Notes: a model not told the origin generated them from the sequence alone. A stretch of 58,894 bases of DNA from Thiobacillus sp. UBA3361 (GCA_002360535.1 DEQR01000010.1:1-58894), one strand, 5' to 3'. Counted from the stretch's first letter, positions 25,842 through 34,630 are shown. Translations and numbers: made by a program.

Positions 25842-26417
25842 TTAGCTCGTCAGCTTGCCGCCACGCGTCCGGCGGCGCAGCTGCATACCCACCAGCCCCA
25901 GACCCACGGCCATCATGGCCCAGGTCTCGGCCTCGGGTACCGGCGAGACCGTGATGCCGGCGGAATAGGCGCCGCCCAGGATGTTCGTCCCATTGGCGGT
26001 ATGGCCTTCGACCTTTAGGTAATAGTTGCCGGCGGATACGATCTGCATGATATCCAGGGCACTGTCCCCGGGTCCCAGAGTGTCGCTGGCTAGCAGGGTA
26101 TCCGTGCCGTCGATGACGCCGTCATCGACATAGAGCCCCATGTTCAGGGCAGCGAGATCGGCGTAGGTGGTGGAGCCGAACACGATGGGGGTAACAAAGG
26201 CTCCGGCCACGAGGCCGCTGAAGCTGCCCTGGGTCGTAAAGCGGAAATAGTGGGTGAAATCCACGTCGCTGCCGCTCTGGTTCACGTTGAAGAGCAGATC
26301 GCCCAGGATGCCCAGGGAGATGGGGTTGCTGTCACCCGGATAGTTGAAGGTCACGGCGGAGGCGCTGCCAGCCATGGCCGTCAGACAGCAGGCGAGAAGA
26401 GTGCGAATCGGCTTCAT
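25842..26417 (-). CDS. PEP-CTERM exosortase-substrate protein, function unknown
   Basis: This 191-residue exported protein has a signal peptide of 1-22 (ending ASA-VTF). The body (23-160) is beta-rich and Gly/Thr/Asp-rich (for example FRFTTQGSFSG, YYLKVEGHTANG), resembling PEP-CTERM proteins with a FxDxA-like body. The C terminus has VPEAETWAMM, a hydrophobic helix and RRRTRGG, the recognition signal for exosortase EpsH. I chose the Met of MKPIRTLL, with a GGGGAAAC site ahead of it; upstream in-frame Met codons (to 26507) are AT-rich leader. No exosortase gene is in the window. Role may be extracellular matrix or surface related by family association. Confidence 0.85.
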   Translation of the reverse strand: MKPIRTLLACCLTAMAGSASAVTFNYPGDSNPISLGILGDLLFNVNQSGSDVDFTHYFRFTTQGSFSGLVAGAFVTPIVFGSTTYADLAALNMGLYVDDGVIDGTDTLLASDTLGPGDSALDIMQIVSAGNYYLKVEGHTANGTNILGGAYSAGITVSPVPEAETWAMMAVGLGLVGMQLRRRTRGGKLTS

Positions 26418-26568
26418 GATGTTTCCCCGGAGAAATGATTGACGCATTCCGTCATCAGACATAAACACCCAGCATAAAGCAATCTTCATACCCATTGAAT
26501 AAGTCATTGATATACATGATTTTCAAATTCGGCCATCGACAACTTGTCAAATCCTTCGACACACGCCG

Positions 26569-27945
26569 TCAGGGGATGGCCGCCGCAACCGACGAAAACG
26601 GCGCCATCATGTCACGAAATGCCTGTTTGATGCGCGCCAGGGCAGCCTTGTCATCGGCCTCGAAACGCAACACCAGCATGGGCGTGGTGTTGGAGGCGCG
26701 GACCAGGCCGAATCCGTCCGGGAATTCCACACGCAACCCGTCCAGGGTGATGATCCGCTCGGCGCCCTCTATTCGTGCATGTTGCTGCAAGGTCGCCACA
26801 AGCCGGCGCGCCTCCCCCTCGGGCATGGGGATGAGCAGCTCTGGCGTGTTCACGCTGTCCGGCAAGGCGTTCAGCGTGGCATCAAAATCGGTCTGCCCGG
26901 ACAGGTATTCCAGCAGCCGTGCAGCGGCGTAAAGTCCGTCGTCAAAACCATACCAGCGCTCGGCGATGAAGATGTGGCCGCTCAGTTCGCCGGCCAGCAG
27001 GGCGCCGGTCTCCCGCATCCTGGCCTTCATCAGGGAATGGCCCGATTTCCACAGCATAGGCTCGCCCCCCCGGTCGGCGATCCACTGGTGCAGATGGCGT
27101 GTGGATTTGACGTCATATAGGACCCTGGCTCCCGGATGGCGGGCCAGTACGTCGTCCGCGAACAGCATCAGCAGCCGGTCCGGATAGACGATGTCACCGC
27201 CCTTGGTCACCACCCCCAGACGGTCGCCATCGCCGTCGAAGGCCAGGCCGATCTCGGCGTCGCCCTCCCGCAGCCGGGCAATCAGGTCGCGCAGGTTGTC
27301 GGGTTGGGAGGGGTCGGGGTGATGGTGGGGGAAATGCCCGTCCACGCGGCAGTGGAGTGGGTCCACCCGGCAGCCCAGTGCCTCGAACAGCCGGGGGGCG
27401 ATCACACCCGCCGCGCCGTTGCCGCAATCCACGGCGATCTTCATGGGCCGGGCGAGATGCACGCCGGCGACGATGCGCTCCAGGTAGGCCTGTGCGATGT
27501 CCTGTTCCCGATATCCCCCTTCGTCGTCGCTGTAGGACTCTGTTTCGATGCGCCGCCGGAGTCCCTGGATGGCGTCGCCGGCCAGGGTTTCGTCCCCCAG
27601 GACAATCTTCAGGCCGTTGTAGTCGGGCGGGTTGTGCGAGCCGGTGACCATGACCGCGCTGTGGCTGCCCAGGTGGTAAGCAGCGAAATAGGCCATGGGC
27701 GTGGCCACCAAGCCGATGTCCACCACGCCCACGCCGGCAAGTCGCAGGCCGGTGACGAGGGCGGCGGACAGTTCCGGACTGGACAGACGGCCGTCACGGC
27801 CCACCACGATCTCGGCCAAGCCGCGCGCGCGGGCCTCCGAGCCAATGGCGCGCCCCAGCCGTTCCACCACCGGGGGGGTCAGGGTCCGGCCAACGACGCC
27901 GCGGATGTCATAGGCCTTGAAGATGTCGGGAGAAATTTCACACAT
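26569..27945 (-). CDS. algC: Phosphomannomutase/phosphoglucomutase (AlgC/ManB-type)
   Basis: This 458-residue four-domain phosphohexomutase has the phosphoserine loop VTGSHNPPDYNG (Ser103), metal-binding DGDGDR in the domain 2 (LAFDGDGDRLGV), the sugar-binding GELSGHIFI, and the C-terminal VRASNTTPMLVLRFE phosphate-binding loop. It converts mannose-6-P or glucose-6-P to the 1-phosphates for LPS or exopolysaccharide synthesis. Exact substrate preference cannot be read from sequence. It is divergent from moeB and stands as a single gene. Confidence 0.92.
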   Translation of the reverse strand: MCEISPDIFKAYDIRGVVGRTLTPPVVERLGRAIGSEARARGLAEIVVGRDGRLSSPELSAALVTGLRLAGVGVVDIGLVATPMAYFAAYHLGSHSAVMVTGSHNPPDYNGLKIVLGDETLAGDAIQGLRRRIETESYSDDEGGYREQDIAQAYLERIVAGVHLARPMKIAVDCGNGAAGVIAPRLFEALGCRVDPLHCRVDGHFPHHHPDPSQPDNLRDLIARLREGDAEIGLAFDGDGDRLGVVTKGGDIVYPDRLLMLFADDVLARHPGARVLYDVKSTRHLHQWIADRGGEPMLWKSGHSLMKARMRETGALLAGELSGHIFIAERWYGFDDGLYAAARLLEYLSGQTDFDATLNALPDSVNTPELLIPMPEGEARRLVATLQQHARIEGAERIITLDGLRVEFPDGFGLVRASNTTPMLVLRFEADDKAALARIKQAFRDMMAPFSSVAAAIP

Positions 27946-28003
27946 TGGGTTTCCTGCTCGGGCGATTATGGTGGCTCGACCGGCCTGCTGCTAGCATCCG
28001 GAC

Positions 28004-28813
28004 ATGGACGACCGACAACTGCTGCGTTATTCCCGCCATATCCTGCTCAACGAGATCGGCATGGAGGGCCAGGCCCGCCTGCTGGACAGCCAGGCCCTGA
28101 TCATCGGCGCCGGCGGCCTGGGCTCGCCGGTGGCCCTGTACCTGGCCGCGGCGGGGGTGGGGCGCATCACGGTATGTGACGACGACAGCGTGGATCTGAC
28201 CAACCTGCAGCGGCAGATTGCCCATGATCACGCCGGTCTGGGTATGAACAAGGCCACCTCGGCCGCCGCGCGCATGGCCGCCATGAACCCGGAGACGCGC
28301 GTCACCCCCCTGCCCCGCCGCCTGTTCGGGGAGGACCTGCTGGAGCAGGTGGCGGCGGCCGACGTAGTCCTGGATTGTTCCGACAATTTCGCCACCCGCC
28401 ATGCCGTCAATCGCGCCTGCGTGGTGGCGCGCAAGCCTCTGGTGTCGGGGGCGGCGGTGCGCTTCGACGGCCAGTTGAGCGTCTTCGACCTGCGCCGGGA
28501 GGATGCCCCCTGCTATGCCTGCCTGTTCCCCGCCGAGGCCCAGGACCGGGAGATGCGTTGCGCCGAGTTCGGCGTGTTCTCACCCCTGGTCGGCGTCATC
28601 GGTACCGTGCAGGCGGCCGAGGCCCTGAAGGTGCTCATGGGCATCGGCCGCGACCTGACCGGCCGGCTGCTGCTCTACAACGCCCTGGATGGGGAATGGC
28701 GGGATATCCGGCTGAAGAAGGACCCGGCCTGCCCGGTCTGCTCCGACAGGGATCAGAAGTCAGGGATCAGGGATCAGACGGAGGCGGGGGCGGCCTGTTC
28801 GGGGCGCGGCTGA
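28004..28813 (+). CDS. moeB: MoeB/ThiF/HesA-family sulfur-carrier adenylyltransferase
   Basis: This 269-residue protein activates the C-terminal Gly-Gly of MoaD or ThiS-type sulfur carriers. Seen: LLRYSRHILL near the N terminus, nucleotide loop IIGAGGLGSPVALYLAAAGVG, LQRQIAH, catalytic-region CYACLF and a closing CPVC, whose four cysteines form the structural zinc site. After CPVC the usual end, about 20 extra residues are encoded by short GGGATCAG repeats and a Gly-rich stretch. This tail overlaps the convergent slmA gene by 47 bp. MoeB versus ThiF cannot be separated without context. Confidence 0.88.
   Translation: MDDRQLLRYSRHILLNEIGMEGQARLLDSQALIIGAGGLGSPVALYLAAAGVGRITVCDDDSVDLTNLQRQIAHDHAGLGMNKATSAAARMAAMNPETRVTPLPRRLFGEDLLEQVAAADVVLDCSDNFATRHAVNRACVVARKPLVSGAAVRFDGQLSVFDLRREDAPCYACLFPAEAQDREMRCAEFGVFSPLVGVIGTVQAAEALKVLMGIGRDLTGRLLLYNALDGEWRDIRLKKDPACPVCSDRDQKSGIRDQTEAGAACSGRG
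28747..28780. repeat. Short direct repeats (GGGATCAG) at moeB 3' end
   Basis: Three copies of a GGATCAG core are clustered (in the contexts AGGGATCAGAAGTC, AGGGATCAG and GGATCAGACGG) where moeB and slmA meet. The repeats extend the moeB reading frame past its zinc-binding end and form part of the slmA 3' end. Confidence 0.7.
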
Positions 28814-29375
28814 GGATGGCCCACTGGGCCTCCCAGTGCTCCAGGGGCGGGCGGCGGAAGCCGCTCTTCACGAACTGCTGCCAGCGGCCCTGCACCCAGG
28901 CCAGGCACAGGTTAGCGAGGGTGTTGGCGTCCTGATCCGCAGCCAGGGCCTGCTGGCTGGCGGCGATGCGCAGGGACTGGCGCAGGCTGGCCTCAACCCG
29001 GTCCAGGAGCTGGTTCACCCGCGCCTGCAGGCGGTCGTTCTCGTTCACCAGCACCTCCCCGGTGAGCACCCGCGTCATGCCCCGGTTGCGCTCGGCGAAG
29101 GCCAGCAGCATCTGCGCCATGGCCCGCGCCTGGGCCAGGCCCTGGGGCTCCTCGGCGGCGATACGGTTGATCAGGCCGAACAGGGTCTGTTCGATGAACT
29201 CGATGAGCCCCTCGTACATCTGGGCCTTGCTGGCGAAATGCCGGTAGAGGGCCGCCTCGGACAACTCCAAACGGGCAGCCAGGCCGGCGGTGGTGATCTT
29301 CTCCGCCACCGGCGCCTCCAGCATCTGGGCCAGGGTTTGCAGGATCTGCAGGCGGCGCTCGCCGGCTTGGGGCAT
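28767..29375 (-). CDS. slmA: Nucleoid occlusion factor SlmA
   Basis: This 202-residue TetR-family protein binds chromosomal sites and blocks FtsZ assembly over the nucleoid. Helix-turn-helix segment at about 27-56 (KITTAGLAARLELSEAALYRHFASKAQMYEGLIEF shown by the cores TTAGLAARLE and ALYRHFASK), then the all-helical SlmA domain (GEVLVNENDRLQARVNQ). Met 29375 is chosen; an upstream in-frame Met at 29429 would start inside the DUF4936 gene. Pro-rich C-terminal tail (PPPPPSDP) overlaps the moeB end. Confidence 0.9.
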   Translation of the reverse strand: MPQAGERRLQILQTLAQMLEAPVAEKITTAGLAARLELSEAALYRHFASKAQMYEGLIEFIEQTLFGLINRIAAEEPQGLAQARAMAQMLLAFAERNRGMTRVLTGEVLVNENDRLQARVNQLLDRVEASLRQSLRIAASQQALAADQDANTLANLCLAWVQGRWQQFVKSGFRRPPLEHWEAQWAILSRAPNRPPPPPSDP

Positions 29376-29377
29376 GG

Positions 29378-29680
29378 TCAGGCAGGGGCCGTGCAGGTCG
29401 GGGCGACGGCCTCCCCGTCCAGGAAACATTCCACCCGCCGTGCGCCGTCGATGAACATGCCCAGGTCGAATTCGTCCGCCTTCTGGGCCAGCAGACGCTC
29501 GAAATCCAGGCCGTCGGGCACCCCTTCATAGACCTCCATCCACAGGCGCGGCTCGCCCCGCTTCCTGAGCAGCCGGCCCGAAACGCCGGCGCGGCAGCCA
29601 ACGCGGGCCATCATGGCACGGATGAGGGTCTCGGTCTCCGTTTCGTCCCTTTCCACCCGGTACCAGACGTAGTAGTTCAC
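29378..29680 (-). CDS. DUF4936-type small protein
   Basis: This 100-residue protein begins MNYYVWYRV and contains CRAGVSGRLLRKRG and LWMEVYEGV, matching my memory of the betaproteobacterial DUF4936 family, often found next to ygfZ. It overlaps the ygfZ stop by 4 bp and ends 2 bp before slmA, so it is translated with them. No catalytic residues are evident; function unknown. Confidence 0.75.
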   Translation of the reverse strand: MNYYVWYRVERDETETETLIRAMMARVGCRAGVSGRLLRKRGEPRLWMEVYEGVPDGLDFERLLAQKADEFDLGMFIDGARRVECFLDGEAVAPTCTAPA

Positions 29681-30705
29681 GCGGTCGGATAGGGCAGCGG
29701 CCGGAACGCCAAGGGCGCGCCGTCGCGGGCCTTCAGATGCACCTGGCCTGCCTCCACGCTGGGCCCCAGGACCACCGCCAGCACGTCCCAGCCGCCGCCG
29801 GGGGCGGGGGCGGCGTTGGCAACGACACCGACTGCCTGGTCACCCTGCTCGGCGGCGTACAACTCGTCGCCGGGGTGGGCGGATGCATCCACGTGGGCCA
29901 GGTAGAGGCGGCGCTTGACCTTGCCCAGGTACTGGCTGCGGGCGACGATCTCCTGGCCGGGGTAGCAGCCCTTGCTGAAACTCACCCCGCCCAGCACCTC
30001 CATGTTGGCCATCTGCGGCACGAATTGGTCCTGGGTGGCGGGCAGGACGGAGGGCACGCCGGCGTTGACCAGCAGCCAGTCCCAGACGGGGGCGCCCACC
30101 GGCCGGGCGTGGGCCTGGAGTTGCTGCCAGACCTCGGAGGCACGCTCAGGCCGCACGAACAGGTCGAAGCGTCCCTCGCCCAGACACAGGGCAAAGGCCT
30201 CCGTCCCGTGGGCCATGGCCATCAGGCCGGATGGGGCCGCGCTGCCCAGGACCTCACCCACCAGCCGGGCGGCGTCGGGGCCGTTCACCCCCAGACGCAC
30301 CCATTCCCCGCTGCCATCGCGGGCCTTGACCTTGGATCGCAGGATGAACATGGACAGGCGCTTCTGGATGGCCTCCCGCAGGCTGGCGGGCAGCAGCACC
30401 AGGACGTCGATATCCCGCTTCATGACCAGGAAGTTGGCCAGCATGCGGCCCTTGGGCGACAGGTGGCCGGCAAACACCGCGCGCTCCGCCGTCAGGCCGC
30501 GCAGATCGTTGGTGATCTGGGCGTGGAGGAAGGTCTGGGCGTCCTCGCCGCTGAACACGATCAGTCCGTAGTGGCTCAGATCGGCCAGGACGGTGGCATC
30601 CCGTGCGGCGGCCAATTCGCCGGCCGGGTCGCCGAAGTGGGCCACCGCGCCGTCGGCGAAGACGGCGCCTCGGGCCAGGAGGAATTCGTTCCAGATGGGG
30701 GACAT
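29677..30705 (-). CDS. ygfZ: Folate-binding iron-sulfur maintenance protein YgfZ
   Basis: This 342-residue GcvT-like protein carries the YgfZ signature KGCYPGQEIVARSQYLGKVKRRL (core CYPGQE, Cys about 249), which distinguishes it from true glycine-cleavage T proteins. It supports activity of iron-sulfur enzymes such as MiaB, whose gene lies upstream on the same strand. The start chosen is Met 30705 (MSPIWNEFL); the earlier Met at 30765 is not conserved-looking. Confidence 0.9.
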   Translation of the reverse strand: MSPIWNEFLLARGAVFADGAVAHFGDPAGELAAARDATVLADLSHYGLIVFSGEDAQTFLHAQITNDLRGLTAERAVFAGHLSPKGRMLANFLVMKRDIDVLVLLPASLREAIQKRLSMFILRSKVKARDGSGEWVRLGVNGPDAARLVGEVLGSAAPSGLMAMAHGTEAFALCLGEGRFDLFVRPERASEVWQQLQAHARPVGAPVWDWLLVNAGVPSVLPATQDQFVPQMANMEVLGGVSFSKGCYPGQEIVARSQYLGKVKRRLYLAHVDASAHPGDELYAAEQGDQAVGVVANAAPAPGGGWDVLAVVLGPSVEAGQVHLKARDGAPLAFRPLPYPTA

Positions 30706-30801
30706 GATGTTTCGGTCAGTGGAGGGCAACCCGGACAAGTTAAGGTCGGGCCGGCGAAAATACAAGGCGAAGCGAACCGGCCGCCGGCCCGGGCGCGCCC
30801 G

Positions 30802-31650
30802 CTATTGGGCCGACGCTTCCTGGGGGACCGGCAGCCGTTCCACGCGCAGGGTGTGCAGGCGGCGGCTGTCGGCGCGCAGCACCCTGAAGCGCAGGCCGGC
30901 GATGTCGATGGCCTCGCCCCGCTTGGGCATGCGCCCGAAGGCGTGCAGTACCATGCCGCCCACGGTATCGAAATCCCCCTCCGCGCAGGTCACGCCGAGT
31001 GCCTCGCAGAAATCATCCAGTTCGGTCTGGGCCTTGACCCGCCAGACGTCTTCAGTCCAGCGCAGGATGTTGTCCTCGTCCTCGTCCTCGTCGAACTCGT
31101 CCTCGATGTCGCCGACGATCTGTTCCAGCACGTCCTCGATGGTCACCAGGCCGGACACACCGCCGTATTCGTCCACCACCAGGGCGATGTGGTTGCGGGA
31201 GGCGCGGAACTCCCGCAGCAGCACGTTCAGGCGCTTGGACTCCGGGATGAACACCGCAGGGCGGACCATGTCCGCCAGGACGACCCGCTCGCCCTTGCAC
31301 ATGCGCAGCAGGTCCTTGGCCAGCAGGATGCCCACCACGTTGTCCCGTTCCCCATCTACCACGGGAAAGCGGGAATGGGCCGTCTCGACGATGTAGGGCA
31401 GGAGCGCCTCGGGGGCATCGTTGATGTCCACCACGTCCATCTGGGGGCGGGGGATCATGATCTCGCGCACCTGCATCTCGGACACCTGCATCACCCCCTC
31501 GATCATGGACAGGGCGTCGGCATCCAGCAGGTTCTTCTCGTAGGCCGCGTGCAGCAGTTCCAGCAGTTCGTCGCGGTCTTCCGGCTCGCGGGAGAGCCAG
31601 GAGGTCAGTCGTTCGAGGAATGTAGGTCGGGGACTACTGTCGTCGCTCAT
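30802..31650 (-). CDS. corC: CorC/YbeX-family CBS and transporter-associated domain protein
   Basis: This 282-residue cytoplasmic protein has paired CBS domains (about 50-180, VREIMIPRPQMD, VDEYGGVSGLVTIEDVLEQIVGDIEDE) and a C-terminal CorC_HlyC domain (about 195-275). The acidic EDEFDEDEDED run is typical. YbeX/CorC is linked to magnesium/cobalt efflux and to ribosome maturation. Start Met 31650 (MSDDSS) overlaps the ybeY end by 17 bp, keeping the miaB-ybeZYX order. Confidence 0.92.
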   Translation of the reverse strand: MSDDSSPRPTFLERLTSWLSREPEDRDELLELLHAAYEKNLLDADALSMIEGVMQVSEMQVREIMIPRPQMDVVDINDAPEALLPYIVETAHSRFPVVDGERDNVVGILLAKDLLRMCKGERVVLADMVRPAVFIPESKRLNVLLREFRASRNHIALVVDEYGGVSGLVTIEDVLEQIVGDIEDEFDEDEDEDNILRWTEDVWRVKAQTELDDFCEALGVTCAEGDFDTVGGMVLHAFGRMPKRGEAIDIAGLRFRVLRADSRRLHTLRVERLPVPQEASAQ

Positions 31651-32107
31651 TTTCGTAGGGGTCCGGATAACCCATGCGCCGCATGATAAAGCCTTCCACC
31701 GCCTCCATGGCAACCGCGTCCTCGGGACCGGTCTCGTGGTCCCAGCCTTGCAGGTGCAGCAGGCCGTGCACGGTGAGGTGGGCATAGTGGGCCGCCGGGG
31801 CGATGCCCTGCTCGGCGGCCTCTCGCGCCACCACCGGGGCGCACAGGACGATGTCGCCAGTCAGGGCGCCGCTCTCCGGGTCGGGGCCGTACTCGAAGGT
31901 GAGCACGTTGGTGGCGTAGTCCTTGCCCCGGTAAGCGCGGTTGAGTTGCCGCCCCTCGGCCTCGCCGACGATGCGCAGAGTGGCGGTCACGTCGGCCATC
32001 AGGGCCGCCTTGGCCCAGCGACGGAAGTCGGCACGGCCGGGCAGTACCGTCTTGTCCACCGCGAACTGGATGGCCAGTAAGAGGCTCGGCCCGGCCGGGG
32101 CGATCAC
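31634..32107 (-). CDS. ybeY: Endoribonuclease YbeY
   Basis: This 157-residue zinc-dependent RNase acts in 16S rRNA processing and ribosome quality control. The zinc motif is HGLLHLQGWDH (three His). Further family signs are YRGKDYATNVLTFEY. The start is taken as GTG 32107, whose ATGA-like overlap with the ybeZ stop (4 bp) suggests coupling. A few internal non-ATG starts are possible, so the first 10 residues are uncertain. Confidence 0.9.
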   Translation of the reverse strand: MIAPAGPSLLLAIQFAVDKTVLPGRADFRRWAKAALMADVTATLRIVGEAEGRQLNRAYRGKDYATNVLTFEYGPDPESGALTGDIVLCAPVVAREAAEQGIAPAAHYAHLTVHGLLHLQGWDHETGPEDAVAMEAVEGFIMRRMGYPDPYENERRQ

Positions 32108-33102
32108 CTCTCCGGCTCCCGACCCCCGCCCCCCTCCTTCTGCTTCCAGGCATCGTAGGCATCGATGATGCGCGCCACCAGGGGATGGCGCACCACGTCG
32201 TCGTTGCGGAACTCTGTGAAGGCGATGCCGCGCACCTCCCTGAGCACCTCCCGGGCCTCGATGAGCCCGCTCTTCTGGTGGCGTTGCAGGTCGATCTGGG
32301 TGATGTCGCCGGTGACCACCGCGCGCGAGCCGAAGCCGATGCGGGTGAGGAACATCTTCATCTGCTCCGGCGTGGTGTTCTGGGCCTCGTCCAGGATGAT
32401 GAAGGCGTGGTTGAGCGTCCGGCCGCGCATGAAGGCGAGGGGGGCCACCTCGATCTGCTGCCGCTCGAAGGCTCGGTTGGCCTTGTCGAAGCCCATCAGG
32501 TCCCAGAGCGCGTCGTAGAGCGGGCGCAGGTAGGGGTCCACCTTCTGCACCAGGTCGCCGGGCAGGAAACCCAGGCGCTCCCCCGCCTCCACCGCCGGAC
32601 GCACCAGCACGATGCGCTTCACCATGTCCCGCTCCAGGGCATCGACCGCCCCGGCCACCGCCAGATAGGTCTTGCCGGTGCCGGCCGGGCCGATGCCGAA
32701 GGTGATGTCGTGCTCCTGCATCTGGCGGATGTAGGCGTTCTGCCGTTCGGTGCGGCCGTGCAGGCCGGGCCGGCGGGTCATCAGCACGGGCATGTTGTCG
32801 AGGGCCTCGGAGGCCGCTTCGGCCGCCTTGCCGGGCTTGTGGGCCACCTCCACCAGGGCCAGCTGGATCTCCTCGATGTCCAGGGGACGGCGGGCGCGCT
32901 GGTAGAAATCCTTGAGCAGCAGGGCCGCCTGTTCCACCCGTTCGGCGTTCTCGCCGCTCACCTGGAACAGCTCGCCCCGCCGGCTGATGGACACGTTCAG
33001 GCCGGTCTCGATCTGGCGCAGGTTCTCGTCCAGCACGCCGCACAGATTGGCCAGGCGCGGGTTGTCGGCGGGGGTGAAGCGGACGTCCAGGCTGGGTCTC
33101 AC
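32104..33102 (-). CDS. ybeZ: PhoH-family ATPase YbeZ
   Basis: This 332-residue ATPase/RNA helicase-like protein has an N-terminal KH-like segment (about 15-80), Walker A GPAGTGKTYLAV, Walker B AFIILDEAQNTTPEQMKMFLTR and ITQIDLQ. It pairs with YbeY. The start GTG 33102 immediately follows the miaB stop, so the genes are contiguous. The C terminus is Gly/Arg-rich. Confidence 0.92.
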   Translation of the reverse strand: MRPSLDVRFTPADNPRLANLCGVLDENLRQIETGLNVSISRRGELFQVSGENAERVEQAALLLKDFYQRARRPLDIEEIQLALVEVAHKPGKAAEAASEALDNMPVLMTRRPGLHGRTERQNAYIRQMQEHDITFGIGPAGTGKTYLAVAGAVDALERDMVKRIVLVRPAVEAGERLGFLPGDLVQKVDPYLRPLYDALWDLMGFDKANRAFERQQIEVAPLAFMRGRTLNHAFIILDEAQNTTPEQMKMFLTRIGFGSRAVVTGDITQIDLQRHQKSGLIEAREVLREVRGIAFTEFRNDDVVRHPLVARIIDAYDAWKQKEGGGGREPER

Positions 33103-34461
33103 TCAGCGGTCCGTGATCACCGGCTCGCCCCGCAGGCTGTTGGGCAGGGCGCGGGTGATGGTGACGTCAATGAATCGGCCGATCAGCCGCCCGTGGGCGT
33201 GGGGCGGGGCGGCAAAGTTGACGCTGCGGTTGTTGCCGGTGCGCCCCATCAGCTCGTCCGGGTCCCTCCTGGACGGACCCTCCACCAGGATGCGCTGCAC
33301 CGTGCCCACCATGGCCTCGCTGATGGCCACCGACTGGCGGTTGATGGCCTCCTGCAGGCGGTAGAGGCGTTGCAGCTTGATGTCCTGCGGGGTGTCGTCG
33401 GCCAGGGAGGCGGCCGGCGTGCCGGGCCGGGCGCTATAGACGAAGCTGAAGGAGTGGTCGAAGCCCACCTCTTCGATGAGCCGCATGGTGGCCTCGAAGT
33501 CTGCCTCGGTCTCGCCGGGGAAGCCGACGATGAAGTCCGTGGCCAGGGCCAGGTCGGGCCGCACCGCGCGCAGCTTGCGCACGATGGATTTGTATTCCAG
33601 CACCGTGTAGCCCCGTTTCATGGCCATCAGCACCCGGTCGGAGCCGGATTGCACCGGCAGATGCAGGTGGGAGACCAGCTTGGGCACGCGGGCATAAACG
33701 TCGATGAGCCGATCGGTGAATTCGCGCGGGTGGGAGGTGGTGAAGCGGATGCGTTCGACGCCGGGAATCTCGGCCACCAGTTCCAGCAGGAGGGCGAAGT
33801 CGGCGAGTTCACCCGACTGAGCGCCGTCGTCCATCGCCCCCCGGTAAGCGTTCACGTTCTGGCCCAGCAGGGTGACCTCTTTCACGCCCTGCCCCGCCAG
33901 CTGTGCCACCTCGGCGAGTACGTCGCCCAGGGGCCGGGACACCTCCTCGCCGCGGGTGTAGGGCACCACGCAGAAGGTGCAGTACTTGGAGCAGCCCTCC
34001 ATCACCGACACGAAGGCGGTGGCCCCATCCACCCGCGCCGGCGGCAGGTGGTCGAATTTCTCGATCTCCGGGAAGCTGATGTCCACCTGCGGGCGGCCGG
34101 TCGCCCGCTTGCGCGCCATCAGGTCGGGCAGGCGGTGCAGGGTCTGGGGGCCGAACACCACATCGACATAGGGCGCGCGCCGGACGATGGCCGCGCCTTC
34201 CTGACTGGCCACGCAGCCGCCAACCCCGATGATCAACTCGGGGTTCCTCTGCTTCAGGTGCTTGACGAAGCCCAGGTCGGTGAACACCTTCTCCTGGGCC
34301 TTCTCGCGCACCGAGCAGGTGTTGAACAGGATCACGTCGGCCCGTTCGGGATCGTCCGTGGCTTCGTAGCCCTCGGCGCTCCCCAGCACGTCGGCCATCT
34401 TGGCCGAGTCGTACTCGTTCATCTGACAGCCGAAGGTCTTGATGAATACTTTGCGGGTCAC
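33103..34461 (-). CDS. miaB: tRNA-2-methylthio-N6-dimethylallyladenosine synthase MiaB
   Basis: This 452-residue radical-SAM enzyme adds methylthio to i6A37 in tRNAs. The N-terminal UPF0004 domain holds cysteines of the auxiliary cluster (TFGCQMNEYDSAK, NTCSVREKAQEK, GVGGCVAS). The radical SAM motif is CSKYCTFC. The C-terminal TRAM domain is at about 380-440. It heads the miaB-ybeZ-ybeY-corC operon. Confidence 0.95.
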   Translation of the reverse strand: MTRKVFIKTFGCQMNEYDSAKMADVLGSAEGYEATDDPERADVILFNTCSVREKAQEKVFTDLGFVKHLKQRNPELIIGVGGCVASQEGAAIVRRAPYVDVVFGPQTLHRLPDLMARKRATGRPQVDISFPEIEKFDHLPPARVDGATAFVSVMEGCSKYCTFCVVPYTRGEEVSRPLGDVLAEVAQLAGQGVKEVTLLGQNVNAYRGAMDDGAQSGELADFALLLELVAEIPGVERIRFTTSHPREFTDRLIDVYARVPKLVSHLHLPVQSGSDRVLMAMKRGYTVLEYKSIVRKLRAVRPDLALATDFIVGFPGETEADFEATMRLIEEVGFDHSFSFVYSARPGTPAASLADDTPQDIKLQRLYRLQEAINRQSVAISEAMVGTVQRILVEGPSRRDPDELMGRTGNNRSVNFAAPPHAHGRLIGRFIDVTITRALPNSLRGEPVITDR

Positions 34462-34482
34462 GCGAAAGGCTGGGGAGGGGGG

Positions 34483-34559
34483 TGGTGGTGAAGGGCGGAA
34501 TCGAACCGCCGACCTGAGGGTTATGAATCCTCCGCTCTAACCGTCTGAGCTACTTCACC
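34483..34559 (-). tRNA. tRNA-Met (CAT anticodon)
   Basis: Read on the reverse strand it folds as a cloverleaf: acceptor GGTGAAG / CTTCACC, D arm GCTC / GAGC, anticodon loop TTCATAA, T arm GGCGG / CCGCC with loop TTCGATT, discriminator A and an encoded CCA end. The anticodon stem has one A-C mismatch next to the loop. GC acceptor start and loop suggest elongator Met rather than initiator (which has a C1-A72 mismatch); a lysidine tRNA-Ile (CAT) is a weaker alternative. It lies 21 bp upstream of the miaB start. Confidence 0.92.
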
Positions 34560-34630
34560 CGGATCAAACAGGCAACCGAAATACAGGCCACCGGGAAAGG
34601 CGCGGATTATCCCCATCCGGGATGCAAAGG

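Noticed and set aside
26418..26568. AT-rich gap between PEP-CTERM gene and phosphomannomutase as an RNA gene
   Set aside because: No convincing stem structure or tRNA-like motif; it holds only the PEP-CTERM gene leader.
28747..28780. GGGATCAG cluster as a CRISPR or satellite array
   Set aside because: Only three very short units without spacers of constant length.
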